DNA of 64,000 nucleotides. It comes from Caldimonas mangrovi. GTDB taxonomy: Bacteria > Pseudomonadota > Gammaproteobacteria > Burkholderiales > Burkholderiaceae_C. A model generated the notes under the pieces. The model saw nothing but the letters and a program-made list of their open reading frames with translations. It had not been told where the DNA came from and ran no database searches. Below are positions 16,654-27,983 of this stretch, piece after piece. The stretch spans positions 1-64,000 of the forward strand of contig NZ_JAMKFE010000003.1 in the NCBI RefSeq assembly GCF_023721835.1, given 5' to 3'. The translations under genes and the position numbers were made by a program. How positions within the stretch are numbered: position 1 is the first letter of the stretch; each line of letters opens with the position of its first letter.

Positions 16654-17685
16654 GTGCTGCTTCGTCCAACCCGACTGATGTACGCCCTGCTGCTGGCCGG
16701 CCTGCTGCTGGCCCCGCTGCTGGGCGCCTACCCGGTGTTCGTGCTGAAAGTGCTGTGCTTCGGCCTGTTCGCCTGCGCGTTCAACCTGCTGATCGGCTAC
16801 ACCGGGCTGCTGTCGTTCGGCCATGCGGCCTTCTTCGGCGGCGCCGGCTATGTCTGCGGCCACGCGCTGAAGGTGTGGGGCCTGACGCCCGAGATCGGCC
16901 TGCTGCTCGGCACTGCGGCCGGCGCCGGCCTGGGCTGGCTGATGGGGGTGCTGGCCATCCGGCGCGAGGGCATCTACTTTTCGATGATCACGCTGGCGCT
17001 GGCACAGATGCTGTTCTTCTTCTGCCTGCAGTCGCCGCTCACCGGCGGCGAGGACGGGCTGCAGGGCGTGCCGCGCGGCAGGCTGTTCGGTGTGTTGAGC
17101 CTGGCCGACGACCGCGTGCTGTACTACGTGGCGCTGGCCATCGTGGTGGCGGCCTATGCGCTGATCGCGCGTATCGTGCACTCGCCGTTCGGCCAGATCC
17201 TGCGCGCAATCCGCGAGAACGAGCCGCGTGCCACCTCGCTGGGTTACGACACGCACCGCTTCAAGCTGCTGGCCTTCGTGCTGTCGGCCGCACTGGCCGC
17301 GCTGGCGGGCTCGCTGAAGGTGGTGGTGATGGGCTTCGAGACGCTGACCGACGTGCACTGGAGCATGTCCGGCCTGGTGATCCTGATGACGCTGGTCGGT
17401 GGCCTCGGCACGCTGGTCGGGCCGCTGGTCGGCGCCTTCGTGATCATCACGCTGGAGAACAAGCTCGGCGACATCGGCACCGGCCTGGCCGACCTGACCG
17501 GGCTGCCCCTTTTCGCCGCCCTCGGCGAATCCGTGACGACCGTCACGGGCGTGATCTTCGTGATCTGCGTGCTGGCCTTCCGCCGGGGGATCATGGGCGA
17601 GTTGATCCATCGCCTGGGTCGCAAGGACCCGCCCCCGCCGGTGCCGGCAACCGCTGCCACCCGCCCGGCTCACGCGGAACGCTGA
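16654..17685 (+). CDS. livM: HAAT-family ABC transporter permease, LivM type
   Basis: 343 residues from a GTG at 16654 with site tgaggagcgaccc. Around nine membrane segments are seen, with family blocks LLIGYTGLLSFGHAAFFGGA, REGIYFSMITLALAQMLFFF and the coupling helix ILRAIRENEPRATSLGYDTH. A short Pro-rich cytoplasmic tail follows (KDPPPPVPATAATRPAHAER). With livH, livF, livG and the two binding proteins it completes the transporter. The regulator gene begins 27 bp downstream on the same strand. Confidence 0.94.
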   Translation: MLLRPTRLMYALLLAGLLLAPLLGAYPVFVLKVLCFGLFACAFNLLIGYTGLLSFGHAAFFGGAGYVCGHALKVWGLTPEIGLLLGTAAGAGLGWLMGVLAIRREGIYFSMITLALAQMLFFFCLQSPLTGGEDGLQGVPRGRLFGVLSLADDRVLYYVALAIVVAAYALIARIVHSPFGQILRAIRENEPRATSLGYDTHRFKLLAFVLSAALAALAGSLKVVVMGFETLTDVHWSMSGLVILMTLVGGLGTLVGPLVGAFVIITLENKLGDIGTGLADLTGLPLFAALGESVTTVTGVIFVICVLAFRRGIMGELIHRLGRKDPPPPVPATAATRPAHAER

Positions 17686-17712
17686 CGCGCGACGGGCCCC
17701 TCGGAGACGCAG

Positions 17713-19248
<1,536 letters not shown>

Positions 19249-19279
19249 TTCCCATTCCTTCTCTTCAGGAGCTATTCGG

Positions 19280-20062
19280 ATGTTGAATGCCAAGACGGCC
19301 CTCGTGACCGGGTCGACCAGCGGGATCGGCCTCGCGATCGCGAAGTCGTTCGCTGCACAGGGCGCCCATGTGCTGCTCAACGGTTTCGGCGATGCGGCCG
19401 GTGCGATCGAGCAGGTGCGAACCGCCGCACCGCGGGGCGACGCTGTGGTCGAGCATCACCCCGCCGACATGAGCGACCCGCGCGACATCGAGCGCATGAT
19501 GCAGTTCGCGCAGGCTCGCTTCGGCGGTGTCGACATCGTCGTCAACAACGCCGGCATCCAGCATGTTGCGCCGGTCGAAGCCTTCGCGCCCGAGCAGTGG
19601 GACCGCATCATCGCGATCAACCTGTCGTCGGTGTCCCACACCACGCGGCTCGCGCTGCCGGGCATGCGCGAGCGCAACTGGGGCCGCATCGTCAACATCG
19701 CCTCGGTGCATGGGCTGGTGGGCAGCGCCGGCAAGTCGGCTTACGTCGCGGCCAAGCATGCCGTGGTCGGGCTGACCAAGGTGGTGGCGCTCGAGACCGC
19801 CGAGACCGGCATCACCTGCAACGCCATCTGCCCTGGCTGGGTGTTGACGCCGCTGGTGCAGCAACAGGTCGATGCACGGGCTGCCGAGCGCGGCATCGGC
19901 GGGCTGGAAGCGCAGCGCGGCCTGCTGCAGGAGAAGCAGCCGAGTGGCGACTTCGTCTCGCCCGAGCAGCTCGGCGCGCTGGCGGTGTTCCTGTGCAGTT
20001 CCGCGGCGTCGCAGGTGCGCGGCGCGGCGTGGAACATGGATGGTGGCTGGACCGCGCAGTAG
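19280..20062 (+). CDS. bdhA: D-3-hydroxybutyrate dehydrogenase (SDR family)
   Basis: 260 residues from the ATG at 19280 (ttcaggagctattcgg), 31 bp after the activator gene. It oxidises D-3-hydroxybutyrate to acetoacetate with NAD. The SDR hallmarks are TGSTSGIG (cofactor), NNAGIQHV, and catalytic YVAAKH preceded by NIASVHGLVGS. The segments DIVVNNAGIQHVAPVEAF, NAICPGWVLTPLV and LLQEKQPSG are characteristic of BdhA and not of generic SDRs. Its co-orientation with the transporter and sigma54 activator is the best clue to the substrate class of that system. Confidence 0.9.
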   Translation: MLNAKTALVTGSTSGIGLAIAKSFAAQGAHVLLNGFGDAAGAIEQVRTAAPRGDAVVEHHPADMSDPRDIERMMQFAQARFGGVDIVVNNAGIQHVAPVEAFAPEQWDRIIAINLSSVSHTTRLALPGMRERNWGRIVNIASVHGLVGSAGKSAYVAAKHAVVGLTKVVALETAETGITCNAICPGWVLTPLVQQQVDARAAERGIGGLEAQRGLLQEKQPSGDFVSPEQLGALAVFLCSSAASQVRGAAWNMDGGWTAQ

Positions 20063-20241
20063 CGCGTTTCCGACCCCGCTGTCCGTGGCACTGTGGGGCC
20101 GGTGGCGCGCGCAAGCCGGGGCGCACGGCTTGACCCTCCGCTGAAGTGCGCACCCGCAGCGGGCGCCTATGGTGATATCGGTCTTGATTCATCTCAAGAT
20201 CGATGCAATGCTGGGGCCTTGTCCCATTTGCCCGGGCGCTC

Positions 20242-22779
20242 ATGAGCGACGTTGCCGAGCCGCAATCAGCGTTCCTATCGACCTTGCCAGCAGGCCCTGC
20301 ACAGCGAAAGCTGGCGCTCACAACGGTGCTGGTTTCGGCGCTCATCTTCGCCGGCCTGGCGCCATTCGCGAAGCTGCAGCTGCCGCGCATCGGGCCGTTC
20401 ATCCCGGTGTACCAGTCGGCGCTGGTGGTCAACGACCTGGTCACCGCGGTGTTGCTGTTCGGGCAGTTCCACATCCTGCGCCGGCGCGCGCTGCTGGTGC
20501 TGGCCGGCGGCTACCTGGTCACCGCGGTGATGGCGGCGCTGCACATGCTGAGCTTCCCGGGGCTGTTCTCGCCGGGCGGGTTGCTCGGTGCCGGGCCGCA
20601 GAGCACGGCGTGGATCTACATGTTCTGGCACGCCGCGTTTCCGCTGTGCGTGATGGGCTATGCGCTCGGCTGGCGCCGCGAGTCCCGCGCCGCACGGCCG
20701 GGCCTCGCGATCGCGGCGTGCGTGGCGGTCGCGCTGGTCTGCGCGGGGGGGCTGGCCGCGCTCGCCACGGCCGGCCAGCAACTGCTGCCGCCGATCATGG
20801 AGGGCAACCGCTACACCCCGGCGATGATCTTCGTCGTCTCCAGCGTGTGGGTCTTCAGCGTGGTGGCGCTCGCCCTGCTGTGGCGCCGGGCGCCGCACAG
20901 CGTGCTCGACCTGTGGCTGATGGTCGTGATGTGCGCGTGGCTGTTCGACATCGCGCTGGCGGCGGTGCTCAATGGCGGGCGCTTCGACCTGGGCTTCTAT
21001 GCCGGGCGGATCTATGGGTTGCTGGCGTCCGCCTTCGTGCTGGGCGTGCTGCTGCTCGAGAACGGCACCCTGTATGCGCGGCTGGCCGAGTCGCATGAGC
21101 GCGAGCTCAGCAAGAACGCTGAACTGCTGCACTTGAACAACCGGCTGGTCGGCATGAACGCCGTGCTGGGCGAGGCCAACACGCGGTTGCAGCAGGCGAG
21201 CCGGTTCAAGTCGGAGTTCCTCGCCAACATGTCACACGAACTGCGCACGCCGCTGACGGCCATCATCGGCTTCTCCGAGCTGCTGAAGGACGGTGTGGCC
21301 GGGCCGGTGTTGCAGAAGCAGGCGCACTTCTCGCGTCAGATCTACGACAGCGGGCACCACCTGCTGGGGCTGCTGAACGAAGTGCTCGACCTGTCCAAGG
21401 TCGAGGCGGGCAAGATGTCGCTCGACCTCGACGGCGTCGAGCCTGACGGGTTTCTGCGCGCCTGCCTGGCCACCTTCGAAGGCAGCACCGAACGGCGCGG
21501 AATGAAGCTGGCATTCGAGCCGCTGCCGCCCGGCACGGGCCACGGCGAACGCATCGCCGTCGATCCCCGCAAGCTGCGCCAGCTGGTCTACAACCTGTTG
21601 TCCAACGCGATCAAGTTCGCGCCGGACGGCGGCAGCGTGCGGCTGGTGCTGCGCCACGCCCCGCCCGGCACGCCGCAGCTGCACGACGCGCAGGGGCGGC
21701 CGACGCGCGTGCTGGCGCTACGGGCCGCGGTGGCGACACCGCGCGGGTACCTGGAGATTCGTGTCAGCGACGACGGCGCGGGCATGTCCGGCGACGACCT
21801 GGGGTTGCTGTTCGAGGCCTACCGCCAGGTGCGCTCGGGCGATGGCTACGGGCGCGTCGGCACCGGGCTCGGCCTGGCGCTGGTCAGCCGCTACGCCGAG
21901 CTGCACGGCGGCACCGTCGGCGTCGCCAGCGCGCCCGGGCGGGGCACCACGTTCGCCGTCTGGATTCCGTGGCGAGAAGCGCCGTCAGCGGCCCTGCCGC
22001 CGGAACAGGTGCAGATGCCGGCCGTAGCGGCGGCGGGCCGCCGTCGCCGCGCCGTCGTGATCGAGGACGATCCGGCCGCTGCCGAGCTGCTCAAGCTGCA
22101 TCTCGAAAGCGCCGGCTTCGAGGTGCGATGCATCGACAACCCCGGCGACCTGCAACGCATGGCCGAACCGGTGCCCGACGTCATCACCCTGGACATCATG
22201 CTGCCGGGTCAGCTCGGCTGGGACGTGCTCGGCCGCATCAAGTCGCATCCGGTACTCGCGACGGTGCCCGTCGTGATCGTCTCGGTGCTGTCCGAACTGC
22301 AGCGCGGTTTTGCGCTCGGGGCCTCGAGCGTGCTGCAAAAACCGGTCGGCCGCGAGGCGCTGCTCCACGCTGTCCGCGACGCGGGCTTGCAGTCGCCACC
22401 ATTGCGCCCGTGCAAGGTGCTGGTCGTCGACGACGACCCGGCGGCCGTCGACCTGGTGGCGACCGCGCTGGAGGGCCCGAAGTGCGAAGTGCTGAAAGCC
22501 TACGATGGCCCGACCGCGGTGCGGATCGCGAGCGATGCCGAGCTCGATCTCATCGTGCTCGACCTGGTGATGCCCGGGATGAGCGGTTTCGAGGTCGTCG
22601 AGCAGGTGCGGCGCCAGCCGGCCAAAAGCTCGGTGCCGATTCTGGTGATGACGGCTCAGACGATCAGCCCGGCCGAGCAGGAACTGCTGCAGGGCCGGGT
22701 GGGACGCATCGTGGGGAAGGCGACATTCGACGAGCGCCGCTTCCTGTCGGAAGTGCGCAACGCATTGCACCAGCACTGA
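20242..22779 (+). CDS. Hybrid histidine kinase: MASE4 membrane sensor, HisKA/HATPase, two receiver domains
   Basis: About 845 residues. I chose the ATG at 20242; in-frame upstream starts from 20203 cannot be excluded and no ribosome site is convincing. Seven or eight membrane segments at the N terminus match MASE4 (FIPVYQSALVVNDLVTAVLL). A short coiled coil leads to HisKA (FLANMSHELRTPLTAIIGFS) and HATPase (NLLSNAIKFAPDGG, VGTGLGLALVSRYAELHGG). Two receiver domains follow: VVIEDDPAAAE...LDIMLPG...LQKPVG and VLVVDDDPAAV...LDLVMPGMSG. The partner output protein is not adjacent. Confidence 0.9.
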   Translation: MSDVAEPQSAFLSTLPAGPAQRKLALTTVLVSALIFAGLAPFAKLQLPRIGPFIPVYQSALVVNDLVTAVLLFGQFHILRRRALLVLAGGYLVTAVMAALHMLSFPGLFSPGGLLGAGPQSTAWIYMFWHAAFPLCVMGYALGWRRESRAARPGLAIAACVAVALVCAGGLAALATAGQQLLPPIMEGNRYTPAMIFVVSSVWVFSVVALALLWRRAPHSVLDLWLMVVMCAWLFDIALAAVLNGGRFDLGFYAGRIYGLLASAFVLGVLLLENGTLYARLAESHERELSKNAELLHLNNRLVGMNAVLGEANTRLQQASRFKSEFLANMSHELRTPLTAIIGFSELLKDGVAGPVLQKQAHFSRQIYDSGHHLLGLLNEVLDLSKVEAGKMSLDLDGVEPDGFLRACLATFEGSTERRGMKLAFEPLPPGTGHGERIAVDPRKLRQLVYNLLSNAIKFAPDGGSVRLVLRHAPPGTPQLHDAQGRPTRVLALRAAVATPRGYLEIRVSDDGAGMSGDDLGLLFEAYRQVRSGDGYGRVGTGLGLALVSRYAELHGGTVGVASAPGRGTTFAVWIPWREAPSAALPPEQVQMPAVAAAGRRRRAVVIEDDPAAAELLKLHLESAGFEVRCIDNPGDLQRMAEPVPDVITLDIMLPGQLGWDVLGRIKSHPVLATVPVVIVSVLSELQRGFALGASSVLQKPVGREALLHAVRDAGLQSPPLRPCKVLVVDDDPAAVDLVATALEGPKCEVLKAYDGPTAVRIASDAELDLIVLDLVMPGMSGFEVVEQVRRQPAKSSVPILVMTAQTISPAEQELLQGRVGRIVGKATFDERRFLSEVRNALHQH

Positions 22780-22792
22780 AAGCCGCGCCGAC

Positions 22793-24340
22793 CTACGACG
22801 CTTTCGCGGCTGCCACGTCCGCGGTGGCGCCCTTGCGCAGGATGGCCGCCGCGACCACGCTTGCCGCGACGACGATCAACGCGCCAGCCGCCGCGTTGAA
22901 CTGCAGCGCATCAACGAAGGCTGCGCGCGAGGCGCCCAGCAGGGCCTGTCCGACGCTCCCTGGTACGCTTTCCGCAGCGGCGACGGCTCCGCCCAGCGTC
23001 GTCATCGCCGTGGCTGCCGCCTCGGCCGGGACGCCGGGCGGCATCGCGCTCGCCAGGCCGGTGCGGTAGAACACGGTGCCCAGGCTGCCGAACACGGCGA
23101 TGCCCAGCGCGCCGCTGAACTCGGAACTGGTTTCCGAAATTGCCGACGCCGCGCCGGCGCGCTCCGGCGGCGCGGCCGTGATGATCATCTCGTTGCCGAT
23201 CGTGAACACCGGCGCCATGCCCAGGCTCATCACCACCATGCCGACGACCACGAGCGCCAGCCCGGCGCCGGTGCCGGCCAGCGTGATGAGGCCGAAGCCG
23301 ACCGCCGCGCCGGCCAGCCCCCACACCAGCAGCGAGGCACCGGTGACGCGTTGCGCGATGCGCGGCGCGAACAAGGAGCCGGCCACGAAAGCCAACGCCG
23401 ACGGCACCGTCGCGAGGCCGGCGGCGAGCGGCGACAAGCCGAGCACCAGCTGCAGGTATTGCGTGACGAAGATGTAGACGCCGAACATCGCCAGGCACGA
23501 CAGCGCATAGGCCGCGATGGCGGCGCTGAAGGTCGCGCGGCGGAACAGCGTCAGGTCGAGCAGCGGATAGGCGAGCCGGCCCTGTCGCCGCACGAACAGC
23601 CAGCCGACGACGACCCCTGCCAGCACCAGCAGCACGGGGAGCCAGGCGAGACCGTGTTCGGCGATCTGCTTGAGGCCGTAGATCGTGACCAGCACCGACG
23701 CCAGCGACAAGGCCACGCTGGCGGCGTCGACGCGGCCGGCGTGCGGGTCGCGGTATTCGGGCAGCAGGCTGGGGCCGACCAGCAGCAACAGCAGCATTAC
23801 CGGCACCGCGACCAGGAACACCGAGCCCCACCAGAAGAACTGCAGCAGCACGCCGCCGACCAGCGGCCCGATCGCCGCGCCGAGCGAGAAGGCCGCGATC
23901 CATACGCCGATCGCGAACTGCCGCTGCTGTTCGTCGTGGAACATGTTGCGGATCAGGGACATCGTCGACGGCGCCAGCGTGGCCCCGGCGACGCCGAGCA
24001 GCGCGCGCATCGCGATCAGCATCTCGGCGCTGTCGGAGAACGCGGCCACCGTCGAGGCGGCCGCGAAGGCCGCCGCGCCGATCAGCAACAGCTTGCGCCG
24101 GCCGATGCGGTCGCCCAGCGTGCCCATCGTGATCAGGAAGCCCGCGACGAGGAAGCCGTAGATGTCGACGATCCACAGCAGCTGCGAACTCGACGGCTGC
24201 AGCGCCGTGCTGAGCGCGGGCAGCGCGAGGTTGAGCACCGTCATGTCCATGGCATAGACCAGACACGGCAGGGCGATCACGGCCAGACCGATCCATTCGC
24301 GGCGGCCGGCCTTCGGGGCGGGGTGGGAGGTGTCCATCAT
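22793..24340 (-). CDS. MFS exporter, DHA2 (EmrB/QacA-like, 14 TM) family
   Basis: About 515 residues from the ATG pair at 24340/24337 (cggag upstream). Family motifs are YAMDMTVLNLALPAL in TM1, GDRIGRRKLLLIG (motif A) in the first loop and LGVAGATLAPSTMSLIRNMF (motif C region). Fourteen hydrophobic segments can be counted. DHA2 exporters use the proton gradient to expel drugs and dyes. There is no adjacent EmrA-like adaptor, so it may act alone at the inner membrane as QacA/SmvA types do. It lies between two hybrid kinases and ends 14 bp from the first one on the opposite strand. Confidence 0.9.
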   Translation of the reverse strand: MMDTSHPAPKAGRREWIGLAVIALPCLVYAMDMTVLNLALPALSTALQPSSSQLLWIVDIYGFLVAGFLITMGTLGDRIGRRKLLLIGAAAFAAASTVAAFSDSAEMLIAMRALLGVAGATLAPSTMSLIRNMFHDEQQRQFAIGVWIAAFSLGAAIGPLVGGVLLQFFWWGSVFLVAVPVMLLLLLVGPSLLPEYRDPHAGRVDAASVALSLASVLVTIYGLKQIAEHGLAWLPVLLVLAGVVVGWLFVRRQGRLAYPLLDLTLFRRATFSAAIAAYALSCLAMFGVYIFVTQYLQLVLGLSPLAAGLATVPSALAFVAGSLFAPRIAQRVTGASLLVWGLAGAAVGFGLITLAGTGAGLALVVVGMVVMSLGMAPVFTIGNEMIITAAPPERAGAASAISETSSEFSGALGIAVFGSLGTVFYRTGLASAMPPGVPAEAAATAMTTLGGAVAAAESVPGSVGQALLGASRAAFVDALQFNAAAGALIVVAASVVAAAILRKGATADVAAAKAS

Positions 24341-24432
24341 GATGAAGCTCGGAGTGTGCAGTATCCACACGACGAACGAGCGTCGCGCGGTTCGACATTC
24401 CGGGTCTTCGTAAGGCGGTCGCGCCCCGGCCG

Positions 24433-26448
24433 CTATGTCCGTTGTGCCAGCAGCGCGTACAGGGCCTGCGGGTCGGTCGGCTTGGTGCAGTGGTGGTCGA
24501 AGCCGGCGTCCCGCGCCCGCTGCTGTTCCTCCTGCTGGCCCCAGCCGGTCAGCGCGATCAGATGCACCGTGCCGCCCCAGGGGCGCGCGCGGATCTCGCG
24601 GGCGACCTGGTAGCCGTTGAGTCCCGGCATGCCGATGTCGAGGATGGCCACGTCCGGGCGCAGCTGCTCGGCCGTGGCCAGTGCCTCCTTGCCGTCGCTG
24701 GCGGTGTGGACCCGGTGTCCGGCGATCTCGAGCAGCAGCGCCAGGCTGGACAGGGCGTCGACGTTGTCGTCGGCGATCAGCACCTCGCGCGATGGTGCGC
24801 CCGTGGCGACACCAGGCGACGCGGCAGGGGCGGCCGAAGCGGCGCCGACCAGCGCCGGCAGCCGCACGACGAACTCCGCGCCCCGCCCGATGCCGGCGCT
24901 GTGCGCCTCGATCGTGCCGCCGTGCAACTCCACCAGCCCGCGGCTCAGCGCCAGCCCGATGCCCAGCCCGCTCTCGGCGCGGCCGAGCGCCGGCGCCACC
25001 TGCGAGAACATCTGGAAGATCTGCTCGCGCGAAGTTGCCGACAGGCCGATGCCGTTGTCGCGCACCCGGATCACCACCTGCCCGCCTTCCTCGTCGGCGC
25101 GCAACTCGATGGCGCCGCCGTCATCGGTGTACTTGGCGGCGTTCGACAGCAGGTTCGACAACACCTGCGCCAGCCGCAGAGGGTCGGCGTCGAGTAACAC
25201 GTCGTGCGGTGGCAAGCTTTGCGTGAAGCGGTGGTGGCGTGCGTCGAGCAGGGGCCGCGCGGTCTCCACCGCGGCGTCGACCACCGACGCCAGGCTCACC
25301 TGCTTGCGCCGCAGCGCGAGCCGGCCGCTGGAGATGCGTGCCACGTCGAGCAGGTCGTCGAGCAGCAGCCCCATGTGGCGGGACTGGCGCTCGATGATGT
25401 CCAGCGCCCAGGCGTTCTGCCCTGCCGGCAGCCGCTGCATCTTCGCCAGCTGCACCGCCTGGCGGATCGGCGCCAGCGGGTTGCGCAGCTCGTGCGCGAG
25501 TGTCGCGAGGAACTCGTCCTTGCGCTGGTCGGCCTCCTGCAGCGCCTGCACGGCGCGCACCTGCTCGGTCACGTCATGGCCTTGGGCAAAGATGCCGCGC
25601 ACCGCGCCGCTGGCTTCGACCACCGGCTGGTAGACGAGGTCGACATAGCGTTCGACCAATGGACTGTCGGGCCCGGACTGCAGCATCAACCGCATCGCAC
25701 GGCCGACGAAAGGCTGGCCGCTTTCGTAGACGCGCTGCAGGATCTCCTCGAAACCCTGCTTGCGCACTTCCGGCAGCGCCTCGAACACCGGCAGCCCCTG
25801 CAGCGGCCGGTGGCCGACCAGTTGGTAGTAGGCCTTGTTGACCATCTCGAACACCAGCTGCGGGCCGCGCAGCAGCGCGATGAAACCAGGGGCGTTGTCG
25901 AACCAGGTCTGCAGTGTCTGGGCGGTGTCCTGCGCACTGCGCACCAGGGCGTCGCGCTCGCGTTCGGCGATCACGCGCGGCGTTTCCTCGGTGCAGGCGC
26001 AAAACAGCCCGCCGACGCCGCCCAGCTCGTTGTGGATGGGGCTGTACGACCAGGTGAAATAGGTTTCCTCGGCATAGCCGTTGCGTTCCATCACCAGCAG
26101 TTCGCGCTCGTTCCAGGTCGGCCGCCCGTGCAGCATCACCTCGTCGACCTGCGGGCCGAGCACGTTCCAGATGTCGTTCCAGAACTCGCGTGCCGGCCGT
26201 CCGAAGGCTCGCGGGTGGCGCTTGCCGAGCACCGGGATGTAGGCGTCGTTGTAGATGTTGATCAGCTGCGGGCCCCACCAGACGAACATCGGAAAGCGCG
26301 AGTTCAGGCAGATGCTCACGGCGATGCGCAGGCTCTGCGGCCAGCGCTGCACGGCACCGAGCGGCGTACTCGACCAGTCGGTGCCCAGAAACAGGCGGCC
26401 CATCTCGCTGTCGGGCAGCGGCGGCAGGGTGGGGCGGGAACTGCTCAT
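24433..26448 (-). CDS. Soluble PAS/PAS hybrid histidine kinase with C-terminal receiver
   Basis: 671 residues without membrane segments. Residues ~15-170 and ~185-300 are PAS/GAF-like sensing modules (MFVWWGPQLINIYNDAYIPV; WFDNAPGFIALLRGPQLVFE). HisKA follows (EFLATLAHELRNPLAPIRQA), then HATPase (LSNLLSNAAKYTDDGGAIEL, GLGIGLALSRGLVELHGG). A receiver domain ends the protein (VLIADDNVDALSS, phosphoacceptor Asp604 in AILDIGMPG, Lys in CTKPTDP). Such kinases typically sense a cytosolic signal. The only near neighbour is the divergent cupin gene. Confidence 0.9.
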   Translation of the reverse strand: MSSSRPTLPPLPDSEMGRLFLGTDWSSTPLGAVQRWPQSLRIAVSICLNSRFPMFVWWGPQLINIYNDAYIPVLGKRHPRAFGRPAREFWNDIWNVLGPQVDEVMLHGRPTWNERELLVMERNGYAEETYFTWSYSPIHNELGGVGGLFCACTEETPRVIAERERDALVRSAQDTAQTLQTWFDNAPGFIALLRGPQLVFEMVNKAYYQLVGHRPLQGLPVFEALPEVRKQGFEEILQRVYESGQPFVGRAMRLMLQSGPDSPLVERYVDLVYQPVVEASGAVRGIFAQGHDVTEQVRAVQALQEADQRKDEFLATLAHELRNPLAPIRQAVQLAKMQRLPAGQNAWALDIIERQSRHMGLLLDDLLDVARISSGRLALRRKQVSLASVVDAAVETARPLLDARHHRFTQSLPPHDVLLDADPLRLAQVLSNLLSNAAKYTDDGGAIELRADEEGGQVVIRVRDNGIGLSATSREQIFQMFSQVAPALGRAESGLGIGLALSRGLVELHGGTIEAHSAGIGRGAEFVVRLPALVGAASAAPAASPGVATGAPSREVLIADDNVDALSSLALLLEIAGHRVHTASDGKEALATAEQLRPDVAILDIGMPGLNGYQVAREIRARPWGGTVHLIALTGWGQQEEQQRARDAGFDHHCTKPTDPQALYALLAQRT

Positions 26449-26581
26449 GCAGCGAGCCTAGCGGAGCGCCACGGCGCGGCATGTCATCCTTCGTTACAGC
26501 GCGGCGGCCGCGCTCGGCCGGGCACAAGGCCTGCTCGCAAGCCAACGCTTGCCCCTCACCGTCACCGACTGGAGTCCGACG

Positions 26582-26947
26582 ATGGCCCTGCCCCATGCTC
26601 AACTGCTCGACGTCATCAGCGTGCGCCCGCTCGGCGAAGCGCTCGCGACGGCCGTCAGCACCAGCCTGCTGAAGACCGACAGATTGCAATTGCTGCACCT
26701 CGTGCTGCACGAGCACCAGGACCAGCCTGAACACCACGTCGGTGACGAATGCACGATCCATTGCCTGGAAGGCGACGTCGAGGTCGTGACGCCGGGCGGC
26801 ACGATGCGCATCGGCCCCGGAGAGCTGGTCGTGCTGCCGGGCCAGCAGCGGCATTCGCTGCGGGCGCGCGGCGATTCGGCCGTGCTGGTGACGCTGCTGC
26901 TGAACGGCGGCGACGCCGGCACCGGTGGCGGCGTCGCCGCCCCTTAG
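26582..26947 (+). CDS. Cupin-fold protein
   Basis: 121 residues from the ATG at 26582 (actggagtccgacg). A single cupin barrel is visible: LVLHEHQDQPEHHVGDECTI holds the HxH-like metal ligands, and GGTMRIGPGELVVLPGQQRH is the second cupin motif. The product resembles small cupins that bind metal or act as stress-related proteins. It converges with the downstream LysR gene and their stop codons overlap by four bases (TTAG at 26944-26947). Function unknown. Confidence 0.82.
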   Translation: MALPHAQLLDVISVRPLGEALATAVSTSLLKTDRLQLLHLVLHEHQDQPEHHVGDECTIHCLEGDVEVVTPGGTMRIGPGELVVLPGQQRHSLRARGDSAVLVTLLLNGGDAGTGGGVAAP

Positions 26948-27882
26948 CGGGCCCGGTCGCCCGTGCGTTGCAGGCGCGGCGGCAGCTGTTCGAGCAGGAA
27001 GTCGATGAACACGCGCACGCGGCGCGGCATGTGTCGCACAGAGGGGTAGAGCAGCGAGAACGGCCGCGATGCCCCCGCGTAGCCCGGCAGCACCTCCTTC
27101 AGCGTGCCGGCTTGCAAGTCCTGATCGACGATGAACCGGTAGGTTTGCACCAGCCCGGCGCCGTGCCGGGCCAGCGTGACCGGCGCCAGGATGTCGTCGG
27201 CGCACCGCAGCGCGCCGTGCACCGGCACCTCCCGGTCCTGCCCGTCGTGCCGGAACACCCACGGCACCAGTTGCCCGCTGCTCGGCAGGTGAAAGTGCAG
27301 GCATTCGTGCTGCGCCAGCGACTCCAGCGACGTCGGCGTGCCGCGTCGCTGCAGATACATCGGCGACGCCACCACCACCAGCGGCGCGTCTTCCAGCCGT
27401 CGAGCGACGAGACCCGAATCGGGCGGGTTGCGCCCTCGCACCGCGAGGTCGTAGCCCTCGGCGGTGAAGTCGATGTTGCGGTTGCTCAGTTGCACTTCGA
27501 GCTGCACCTCGGGGTAGCGCTCGCGAAACAGCGGCAGCAGCGGCAACACGCGGTGATGCCCATACGAGGTCGGCAGGCTCACGCGTACGGTGCCGCTCGG
27601 CACCTGCTGCTCGCCGGTCAATTCGCGCTCGGCCTCCATCAGCTGGCCCAGCGCTTCGCGGCACTGACGGTGATAGCTGGCGCCGCCTTCGGTCAGGCGC
27701 ACGCGCCGCGTGGTGCGCACGAACAGCTGCGACCCCAGCCGCGATTCCAGCCTCGCGATCGAGCGGCTCACCGCCGCCGGGGTGAGCCCGGCCGCGGCGG
27801 CTGCGGCCGTGAAGCTCTGCAGTTCGGCGACCCGGCAGAACAGCTCGAGGCTGCCGAGGTTGATGTCGTCAAGCCGGCGCAT
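26944..27882 (-). CDS. LysR-family transcriptional regulator (divergent from GST gene)
   Basis: 312 residues. The N-terminal helix-turn-helix is LELFCRVAELQSFTAAAAAA then LTPAAVSRSIARLESRLGSQ, and LFVRTTRRVRLTEGG is the usual wing. The C-terminal co-inducer domain is of the CrgA/DsdC-like type (GYDLAVRGRNPPDSGLVARR). It is divergent from a glutathione S-transferase gene, and a candidate LysR box (27891-27907) lies 9 bp upstream of its start, so it probably regulates itself and that operon. Confidence 0.9.
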   Translation of the reverse strand: MRRLDDINLGSLELFCRVAELQSFTAAAAAAGLTPAAVSRSIARLESRLGSQLFVRTTRRVRLTEGGASYHRQCREALGQLMEAERELTGEQQVPSGTVRVSLPTSYGHHRVLPLLPLFRERYPEVQLEVQLSNRNIDFTAEGYDLAVRGRNPPDSGLVARRLEDAPLVVVASPMYLQRRGTPTSLESLAQHECLHFHLPSSGQLVPWVFRHDGQDREVPVHGALRCADDILAPVTLARHGAGLVQTYRFIVDQDLQAGTLKEVLPGYAGASRPFSLLYPSVRHMPRRVRVFIDFLLEQLPPRLQRTGDRAR

Positions 27883-27890
27883 TGGAGCAC

Positions 27891-27907
27891 TTCATGGAAG
27901 AAATGAA
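27891..27907. promoter_or_regulatory. Candidate LysR-type operator (TTCAT-N7-ATGAA)
   Basis: TTCAT-GGAAGAA-ATGAA is a perfect 5-bp inverted repeat that fits the T-N11-A core of LysR-family sites. It lies in the 101-bp gap between the divergent LysR and GST genes, next to the LysR start. Binding is inferred from position and symmetry. Confidence 0.5.
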
Positions 27908-27983
27908 TTGAATGATGCCCCATTTATTGTCTGTTGAGTCCTGAATATCGTGAAGGCTTCGTTATCTCTCCAGGCAACCCACC

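Noticed and set aside
11528-17685. Assignment as a leucine/isoleucine/valine transporter
   Set aside because: Family similarity supports only the HAAT class; sigma54 control and linkage to bdhA argue for a different ligand, so no amino acid specificity is claimed.
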